A stretch of DNA of 64,000 nt from Streptomyces brevispora (GTDB lineage: Bacteria; Actinomycetota; Actinomycetes; Streptomycetales; Streptomycetaceae), in contig NZ_VIWW01000001.1 in NCBI RefSeq assembly GCF_007829885.1, forward strand, positions 4,774,001 through 4,838,000. Reading direction: 5' to 3'. Numbering within the stretch: the first letter of the stretch is position 1; every line of letters begins with the position of its first letter. This document shows, one piece after another, positions 58,698 to 64,000 of the stretch. A program made the translations under genes and the position numbers. The notes beneath the pieces are model-generated. The model saw only the letters and a list, made by a program, of their open reading frames with translations. It searched no databases and was not told the DNA's origin.

Positions 58698-59411
58698 TCA
58701 AGAGGATTCGGTGCCGGAGTAGTTGGCGATCGCGGTGTGCAGCACATCGATCCGGTTGGTGGTGATGGAGTCCACGCCCTGCCGGATCAGCCTGCGCATC
58801 GTGCGCCCGGTGTCCGCCGTCCAGGCCGAGACCAGCAGCCCGTCCCGGTGGTTGCGGTCCGTCAGCTCCCTGCTCACCAGACCGAACCGGTAGTTCAGCC
58901 AGCGCGGCCGCACCGCGTCCAGCAGCGCCGCCCGCGGCGGTGCGAGTGTCGTCCAGGTCATCGCGATCTCGGCGGACGGGTCCGCGGCCCGCACCCGCAG
59001 CATCGTCTCCGGGCCCGCGCAGTAGTAGGCCCGCTCACCGGCCCCGCACTCCCGGACCGTCCCGACGATCCTTCGCACCGAGTCCTCCGTGGAGCCGGGC
59101 AGGTCGACCATGACGCGGTGCGCCCCGACGGCGAGCAGCGCCTCGCTCAGGGTCGGCACGCCGCCCGCCGTCAGCTCGGTCAGCTCCTGCCGGGTGAGCC
59201 GGTCCAGCCGCAGGTCATGGCCCCACAGCCGTTCCAGGGTGGCGTCGTGCAGCAGGACCGGCACGCCGTCGCGGGTGACCCGGACGTCGATCTCGACCGC
59301 GTCCGCCCCCCGTTCGAGGGCGGAGCGGATCGAGGGGAGGGTGTTCTCGCGGACACGGTACGGATCGCCGCGATGGGCGACGGCGGTGACAGGGGCGGCC
59401 ATGGGTCCCAT
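58698..59411 (-). CDS. Glycerophosphodiester phosphodiesterase
   Basis: A 237-residue GDPD-family phosphodiesterase releasing glycerol-3-phosphate from glycerophosphodiesters. AHRGDPYRVRENTLPSIRSA, GADAVEIDVRVTRDGVPVLL and HDATLERLWG contain the expected catalytic His and metal ligands. There is no signal peptide, so it is probably cytosolic. An ATG at 59411 (after GGTGG) or 59402 starts it. It lies 16 nt after the deaminase stop on the same strand. Confidence 0.88.
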   Translation of the reverse strand: MGPMAAPVTAVAHRGDPYRVRENTLPSIRSALERGADAVEIDVRVTRDGVPVLLHDATLERLWGHDLRLDRLTRQELTELTAGGVPTLSEALLAVGAHRVMVDLPGSTEDSVRRIVGTVRECGAGERAYYCAGPETMLRVRAADPSAEIAMTWTTLAPPRAALLDAVRPRWLNYRFGLVSRELTDRNHRDGLLVSAWTADTGRTMRRLIRQGVDSITTNRIDVLHTAIANYSGTESS

Positions 59412-59427
59412 TGTCGCCACCGGGGGG

Positions 59428-60462
59428 TCACCGGCCGCTGCGGTCCAGCCAGTTCGTCGTGTACGTGTCGATCTCCTCGGACAGCGTGCGCTTGCCGGCC
59501 GGATCGAGGAAGGACGCCTCGACGGCGTTCTTCGCGAGTGCGGCGAGCCCCCGCTCGTCGAGGTCGAGGAGGCGGGCCGCCACCCCGTACTCGCTGTTGA
59601 GGTCGGTGCCGAACATGGGCGGGTCGTCGCTGTTGATCGTGACCAGCACACCGGCCTTCACCATCTCCCGGACCGGGTGCCGGTCGAGGTCCGCCACCGC
59701 GCGCGTCGCGATGTTCGACGTGGGACAGACCTCCAGGGCGATGCGGTGCTCGGCGAGGTGCTCCAGCAGCCTCGGGTCACGGACGGAGCTGGTGCCGTGG
59801 CCGATGCGCTCGGCGCGGAGCGCGGTCAGCGCGTCCCAGACCGTCTGCGGTCCCGTGGTCTCGCCGGCATGCGGTACGGAGTGCAGGCCCTCGGCGATCG
59901 CGCGGTCGAAGTACGGCTTGAACTGCGGCCGGTCCACGCCGATCTCCGGGCCGCCGAGGCCGAACGAGACGAGCCCCTCCGGCCGCAGGTCCACGGCGAG
60001 CCGGGTGGTCTCCTCGGCGGCTTCGAGTCCGGCCTCGCCGGGGATGTCGAAGCACCAGCGCAGCACCACGCCGAGTTCGGCCTCGGCCGCCTTGCGGGCG
60101 TCCTCGATGGCCTCCATGAAGCCCTGCTCCGGAATGCCGCGGCGGGTCGAGGAGAAGGGGGTGACGGTCAGTTCCGCGTAACGGATGTTCTGCCGCGCCA
60201 TGTCGCGGGCGACCTCGAAGGTCAGCAGCCGGACGTCCTCCGGGGTACGGATCAGGTCCACGACCGACAGATAGACATCGATGAAGTGCCCGAAGTCCGT
60301 GAAGGAGAAGTAGTCGGCCAGCGCCTCGGGGGCGGTGGGGACCTTGGAGTCGGGGTGGTGCGCGGCCAGTTCGGCGACGATGCGGGGCGAGGCCGACCCG
60401 ACGTGGTGGACATGCAGCTCGGCCTTGGGCAGCCCCGCGATGAAGGGGTGCAGATCGGTCAT
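59428..60462 (-). CDS. Adenosine deaminase family protein, possibly aminodeoxyfutalosine deaminase
   Basis: A 344-residue amidohydrolase of the adenosine deaminase family. Zinc-binding and catalytic motifs are KAELHVHHVGSASP, SVPHAGETTGPQ, ERIGHGTSS and TINSDDPPMFG. The N-terminal motif reads HVHHVGS rather than the HxHLDGS of classical ADA. I recall a Streptomyces avermitilis protein of this kind, annotated as ADA, being shown to deaminate 6-aminodeoxyfutalosine in the futalosine route to menaquinone. This gene may do the same (inference from the variant motif and genus). The ATG at 60462 is preceded by GGAGGA. Confidence 0.85.
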   Translation of the reverse strand: MTDLHPFIAGLPKAELHVHHVGSASPRIVAELAAHHPDSKVPTAPEALADYFSFTDFGHFIDVYLSVVDLIRTPEDVRLLTFEVARDMARQNIRYAELTVTPFSSTRRGIPEQGFMEAIEDARKAAEAELGVVLRWCFDIPGEAGLEAAEETTRLAVDLRPEGLVSFGLGGPEIGVDRPQFKPYFDRAIAEGLHSVPHAGETTGPQTVWDALTALRAERIGHGTSSVRDPRLLEHLAEHRIALEVCPTSNIATRAVADLDRHPVREMVKAGVLVTINSDDPPMFGTDLNSEYGVAARLLDLDERGLAALAKNAVEASFLDPAGKRTLSEEIDTYTTNWLDRSGR

Positions 60463-60586
60463 CGGATCCTCCGGGGGCGTGGGGTGGTGCGGGGCCCGGA
60501 TACGTGTGGGAACCGGGCAGGGGACGGAAGTCATCGTAGGACGGGGGCTGGCCGTAGCATGACGAGCATCACGATGGGGGAGGCAC

Positions 60587-61396
60587 ATGTCAGACAACAC
60601 AGAGCAGCCCGCGGACGGAGCCGCGCCGCGCGACCCGTGGGCTCCGCCGGACAACAGGGTGCCGCTGGAGAAGAACACCGGGAACACCCAGCCGCCGGCC
60701 GTGCACGACCAGCGGACCGTCACCTCGGTGCCCACCGGTGAAACACCCCCCGCGCCGGACGCGGGCGGGCAGCCGAGCGCCGGGACGGGCCCCGCACCCA
60801 CGGCGGGCTTCGGCGCCCCGCCGGACGCGGGACAGCAGGCGCCCGGCCCCGGCTGGTACGGCCCGGGGACCGTACCGCCGCCGCCGGCCGGCCCGAACGG
60901 CCCGGGGCAGCCGGCCCCGCCGCAGGCCGGCCAGTACGGCTACCCGGCGCCGCCGGAGCAGCCCGGCGGCCAGTACGGCTACCCGGCCCCGCAGGCCCCG
61001 CAGTACGGCGGCTACCCGGGATACCCCGGCTACGGCCAGAACGCCTGGGGCGGGCCACAGCCCGCGAACGGCCTGGGGATCGCCGCCATGGTGCTCGGCA
61101 TCATCGCGGTGGCCGGCTTCTGCATGTACGGCCTGGGCATCATCCTCGGCGCCCTCGCGCTGATCTTCGGTCTCATAGGCCGGGGCCGGGTCAGCCGGGG
61201 CGAGGCCGACAACGGCGGGATGGCCCTCGCCGGCATCATCCTCGGCTCGATCGGCATCGTCGTCAGTGCCGCGTTCCTGGGGATGATCATCTGGGCCGTC
61301 TCCAGCGACAACTTCGAGGAGGGCAGCGACTCCGGCTACGAGCCGTTGTCGGCGTCCCTGGTCGTCGACTCCCCGGTCGTCGCTGTGACGCGGTAG
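60587..61396 (+). CDS. DUF4190 membrane protein with Pro/Gly/Tyr-rich N-terminus
   Basis: A 269-residue protein. Residues 1-150 are low-complexity, rich in Pro, Gly, Gln and Tyr (repeats like QYGYPAPP). The C-terminal part is a DUF4190 module of two hydrophobic segments (GIAAMVLGIIAVAGFCMYGLG and GMALAGIILGSIGIVVSAAF) separated by RGRVSRGEADN. The function is unknown; similar proteins are common in actinobacteria. A strong bidirectional terminator follows. Confidence 0.82.
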   Translation: MSDNTEQPADGAAPRDPWAPPDNRVPLEKNTGNTQPPAVHDQRTVTSVPTGETPPAPDAGGQPSAGTGPAPTAGFGAPPDAGQQAPGPGWYGPGTVPPPPAGPNGPGQPAPPQAGQYGYPAPPEQPGGQYGYPAPQAPQYGGYPGYPGYGQNAWGGPQPANGLGIAAMVLGIIAVAGFCMYGLGIILGALALIFGLIGRGRVSRGEADNGGMALAGIILGSIGIVVSAAFLGMIIWAVSSDNFEEGSDSGYEPLSASLVVDSPVVAVTR

Positions 61397-61462
61397 AGCC
61401 GGTCCGGCGGACCGCAGCCCGGCCGCTTCCCGGACCGCGGTCCGCCCGGTGCTCCGCACGCC

Positions 61463-61507
61463 CGGCCCGTGGGGCGGTGGGAATTCCTCCCGCCGCCCCA
61501 CGGGCCG
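61463..61507. terminator. Bidirectional terminator between DUF4190 and NADAR genes
   Basis: A 15-bp outer stem (cggcccgtggggcgg / ccgccccacgggccg) plus an inner ggga/tccc pair. It separates convergent genes. Confidence 0.88.
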
Positions 61508-61509
61508 TT

Positions 61510-62094
61510 TCATATGGTCGCGGTCACCGTCGCAGCACGCAGCCCGGTCCGCGCGTCCATCAGCGCGAAGCCGAGCAGATTCAGGCCCCGCCAGGCCGCC
61601 GGGTCCTGCGCACGCGGATCGTCCGCCGCGAGCCCGATGCCCCAGATCCGGTCCATCGGGCTCGCCTCGACCAGCACCCGGTCGCCCGTGCCCAGCAGGA
61701 ACTCCCGCAGCGCCGGATCCTGGCCGAATTTGTGGAGGCTGCCCGTCACCACGAGCCCGTACCGCTCGTGCTCCCAGACGGCCTCGTCGAAATCGCGGAC
61801 CAGCCGGCCCACCTTCTTCGCCTGGGCAGGGCTCTTCGCGGCCACCGCCAGTTCCGCTGACTCGGTGTCACCGAACAACCGCGCCTTGCCGGCCATCATC
61901 CAGTGCTCGGCCGACGCGTACGTCACCCCGTCGACCGTGAACGGCGACGGCCACCACTGACTGAGGCAGCTCGCACCGATCGTGCCGTCGGGACGCGGCC
62001 GGTGCCCCCAGAACCTCAGATACTTCACTTTCTCGCCCCGGCCGGCCCGTGACACGAGGTCACCGATGTGTTCCATGACACGGGAGTCTGGCAT
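61510..62094 (-). CDS. NADAR-family protein (YbiA-like)
   Basis: A 194-residue protein of the NADAR (NAD- and ADP-ribose-associated) family. Motifs include LRFWGHRPRPDGTIGASCLSQ, YASAEHWMMAGKARLFGD and GNLLGFALM-like GLNLLGFALMDAR. YbiA-type members are N-glycosidases acting on damaged riboflavin intermediates; others have been linked to ADP-ribose biology. The ATG at 62094 is used; 62076 (MEHIGDL) is an alternative. Confidence 0.85.
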   Translation of the reverse strand: MPDSRVMEHIGDLVSRAGRGEKVKYLRFWGHRPRPDGTIGASCLSQWWPSPFTVDGVTYASAEHWMMAGKARLFGDTESAELAVAAKSPAQAKKVGRLVRDFDEAVWEHERYGLVVTGSLHKFGQDPALREFLLGTGDRVLVEASPMDRIWGIGLAADDPRAQDPAAWRGLNLLGFALMDARTGLRAATVTATI

Positions 62095-62283
62095 CCGCCA
62101 CTGACACTACGTACGCGGATTTCCGCACTGACACGACACATGGTCGACAGATTCCGTTGCGTAACCAAAAGGCAACAACGGAATCACTTGTTGGGCTCGG
62201 TCTGCTCTGCCAGGATCGGCAGTCAAATCGAGCAGAAGCTACGCCGCCCCCGCACTCCGGGGACAGCGGCGGAGGAGAGCGTG

Positions 62284-63798
62284 ATGGGCAACACCTTCCA
62301 GGCACAGGACCGCTTCGCGGACGGCGCGCAGTACATCGGCGGAAGACTGCGGCCCGGTACATCGGGACGCAGCCACGACGTGGTGAATCCGGCCACGGGC
62401 CAGACCGTCTACACCTACGAGCTGGCGGGCACCGCCGACGTCGACGCGGCCGTCGCCGCCGCACGTGCGGCCTTCCCCGGCTGGTCCGGAGCCACCCCGG
62501 CCGAGCGCTCCGAGGCGATGCACCGCTTCGCCGCCGTCCTCGCCGAGCAGGCGGACGACTTCGCGTACGCGGAATCCCTCCAGTGCGGCAAGCCGATCAA
62601 GCTCTCCACCGAGTTCGACGTGCCCGGCACGGTCGACAACACCTCGTTCTTCGCGGGCGCCGCCCGCCACCTGGAGGGCAAGTCCGCCGCCGAGTACGAC
62701 GGCGACCACACCTCGTACGTACGGCGTGAGGCGATCGGCGTCATCGGCTCCATCGCTCCCTGGAACTACCCGCTCCAGATGGCTGCCTGGAAGGTCCTCC
62801 CGGCCGTCGCCGCGGGCAACACCATCGTGCTGAAGCCCGCCGAGATCACCCCGCTGACCTCGTTGATGTTCGCGCAGGCGGCCACCGAGGCAGGCATCCC
62901 GGACGGCGTGATCAACATCGTCACCGGCGCGGGCAAGGACGCCGGTGAACACCTCGTCGGCCACCCCGACGTCGTGATGACCTCCTTCACCGGCTCCACC
63001 GCCGTCGGCAAGCGCGTCGCCGAGATCGCCACCTCCACCGTCAAGCGGCTCCACCTCGAACTCGGCGGCAAGGCACCCTTCGTCGTCTTCGACGACGCCG
63101 ACCTGGAGGCGGCGGTCAACGGAGCGGTCGCCGGCTCCCTCATCAACACCGGCCAGGACTGCACGGCGGCCACCCGGGCCTACGTCCAGCGCCCGCTGTA
63201 CGACGCCTTCGTGCAGGGCGTCGCCGAGCTGATGGAGACCGTCCGGCTCGGTGACCCGTTCGACCCGGACACCGACCTCGGCCCGCTGATCAGCCACGCC
63301 CAGCGCGACCGGGTCGCCGGATTCGTCGAGCGCGCCCGCGCGTACGCCACCGTCGTCACCGGCGGCGAGGCCCCCGGCGGCGCACTCGCCGACGGCGCCT
63401 ACTACCGGCCGACGCTGGTCGCCGGAGCAGCCCAGGACAGCGAGATCGTCCAGTCCGAGATCTTCGGCCCGGTCCTGGTCGTGCTGCCCTTCGACACCGA
63501 CGACGAAGGCATCGCGCTGGCCAACGACACCCCCTACGGGCTCGCCGCCTCCGCCTGGAGCCGCGACCTGTACCGGGCCAACCGCGCCACCCGCGAGATC
63601 AAGGCGGGCTGCGTCTGGGTGAACGACCACATTCCGATCATCAGCGAGATGCCGCACGGCGGGTACAAGGCCAGCGGCTTCGGCAAGGACATGTCGTCGT
63701 ACTCCTTCGAGGAGTACACGCAGGTCAAGCACGTCATGTACGACAACACCGCGGTTGCCCGCAAGGACTGGCACCGCACGATCTTCGGGGACCGATAA
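62284..63798 (+). CDS. Aldehyde dehydrogenase 2 (gamma-aminobutyraldehyde dehydrogenase type)
   Basis: A 504-residue aldehyde dehydrogenase, a paralogue of 54839-56278. APWNYPLQMAAWKVLPAVAAG, SFTGSTAVGKRV, LELGGKAPFVVFDDADLE and NTGQDCTAATRAYVQ show cofactor and catalytic (Glu, Cys) residues. The C-terminal SGFGKDMSSYSFEEYTQVKH matches the family. A GTG at 62281 or ATG at 62284 follows GGAGGAGA. It is followed at once by a PotD-like gene, suggesting a second polyamine catabolism unit. Confidence 0.88.
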   Translation: MGNTFQAQDRFADGAQYIGGRLRPGTSGRSHDVVNPATGQTVYTYELAGTADVDAAVAAARAAFPGWSGATPAERSEAMHRFAAVLAEQADDFAYAESLQCGKPIKLSTEFDVPGTVDNTSFFAGAARHLEGKSAAEYDGDHTSYVRREAIGVIGSIAPWNYPLQMAAWKVLPAVAAGNTIVLKPAEITPLTSLMFAQAATEAGIPDGVINIVTGAGKDAGEHLVGHPDVVMTSFTGSTAVGKRVAEIATSTVKRLHLELGGKAPFVVFDDADLEAAVNGAVAGSLINTGQDCTAATRAYVQRPLYDAFVQGVAELMETVRLGDPFDPDTDLGPLISHAQRDRVAGFVERARAYATVVTGGEAPGGALADGAYYRPTLVAGAAQDSEIVQSEIFGPVLVVLPFDTDDEGIALANDTPYGLAASAWSRDLYRANRATREIKAGCVWVNDHIPIISEMPHGGYKASGFGKDMSSYSFEEYTQVKHVMYDNTAVARKDWHRTIFGDR

Positions 63799-63841
63799 CC
63801 CGGCCGGTCCGGCCCCACACCCACCCGAAAGGGCAACGCGC

Positions 63842-64000
63842 ATGGAGCAGTACGAGCCCGAGCGTCTCTCAGCGGCCCAGTTGGCCGCGATGCGTCGCAC
63901 TCTGACCAGCGGCAGGGGAGCCCTCACCCGCCGATCGCTGCTGCGCGCCTCCGGTACCGGCGCGCTCACGCTCGGCGGGCTGGGCGCGCTGAGCGCGTGC
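63842..64000 (+). CDS. PotD-like polyamine-binding lipoprotein (3' end outside the window)
   Basis: The first 53 codons of a substrate-binding protein gene. The N-terminus has a twin-arginine motif (LTRRSLLRASGTGALTLGG) followed by a lipobox-like end (LGALSAC), so it is a Tat-exported lipoprotein. The start EQYEPERLSAAQLAAMRR resembles the Streptomyces polyamine-binding protein I remember from this locus. The GAAAGGG site precedes the ATG at 63842. The gene runs off the window; permease and ATPase genes probably follow. Confidence 0.75.
   Translation, partial: MEQYEPERLSAAQLAAMRRTLTSGRGALTRRSLLRASGTGALTLGGLGALSAC

Overview
This window looks like a piece of a Streptomyces chromosome. The DNA is very GC-rich, with almost all third codon positions G or C in the conserved genes, and GTG starts are common. 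It carries marker genes and gene orders typical of that genus: ftsY / nsdA / amtB-glnK-glnD / ffh; rpsP-KH-rimM-trmD-rplS followed by a signal peptidase cluster; whiG; rpsB-tsf / pyrH-frr-cdsA-rlmN. From memory, this order matches the Streptomyces coelicolor core from the glucose permease gene (about SCO5578) to the polyamine genes (about SCO5655-5670). I cannot name the species.

Layout. (1) 1-1214 is the 3' part of a GlcP-type sugar permease, ended by a strong hairpin. (2) 1174-11950 looks accessory: two membrane proteins plus an orphan reading frame, an NCS1 permease with a luciferase-like monooxygenase, a small protein, an MFS exporter, a vestige of an oxidoreductase gene, and a tightly coupled three-gene recombination operon. 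That operon encodes a canonical tyrosine recombinase, a Cro/C1-type HTH protein, and a zinc-knuckle protein with a degenerate recombinase fold. It is the best candidate here for a poorly described system. (3) 11951-25150 is conserved core: ftsY, a primase/polymerase-like protein, nsdA (with an in-frame TTA codon), amtB-glnK-glnD behind a GlnR-type operator, and ffh. These are followed by a badly damaged ftsH-like pseudogene, a methyltransferase and a SprT-like protein. (4) 25308-28039 is the ribosomal protein and tRNA/rRNA maturation operon. (5) 28085-33939 holds five consecutive type I signal peptidase genes, one more than the four I know from S. coelicolor/lividans, then a NUDIX hydrolase, a DUF2469 protein and YraN. 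(6) 33939-39555 holds the ComM-like ATPase, DprA, WhiG, a TetR regulator and an M23-like lipoprotein. (7) 39830-45680 holds rpsB, tsf, pyrH, frr, cdsA and rlmN. (8) 45738-49762 is a TPP riboswitch controlling the thiamine ABC transporter thiB-thiP-thiQ. (9) 49884-52515 is a deleted LOG-family pseudogene and an ABC transporter pair. (10) 52806-64000 is a polyamine-catabolism neighbourhood: aminotransferase, Lrp/AsnC regulator, two aldehyde dehydrogenases and two PotD-like lipoproteins. It is interrupted by a methyltransferase, a glycerophosphodiesterase, an adenosine/aminodeoxyfutalosine deaminase, a DUF4190 protein and a NADAR protein.

Working together: ftsY and ffh supply co-translational targeting, and the signal peptidases process the exported products. 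The GlnR box, AmtB, GlnK and GlnD form the ammonium sensing circuit. Polyamines taken up through PotD-type transporters would be transaminated and oxidised by the aminotransferase and dehydrogenases under the Lrp regulator. nsdA and whiG tie the region to development.

Limits: everything was read by eye. Family names rest on motif recognition, no searches were run, and several start codons are choices between nearby candidates.
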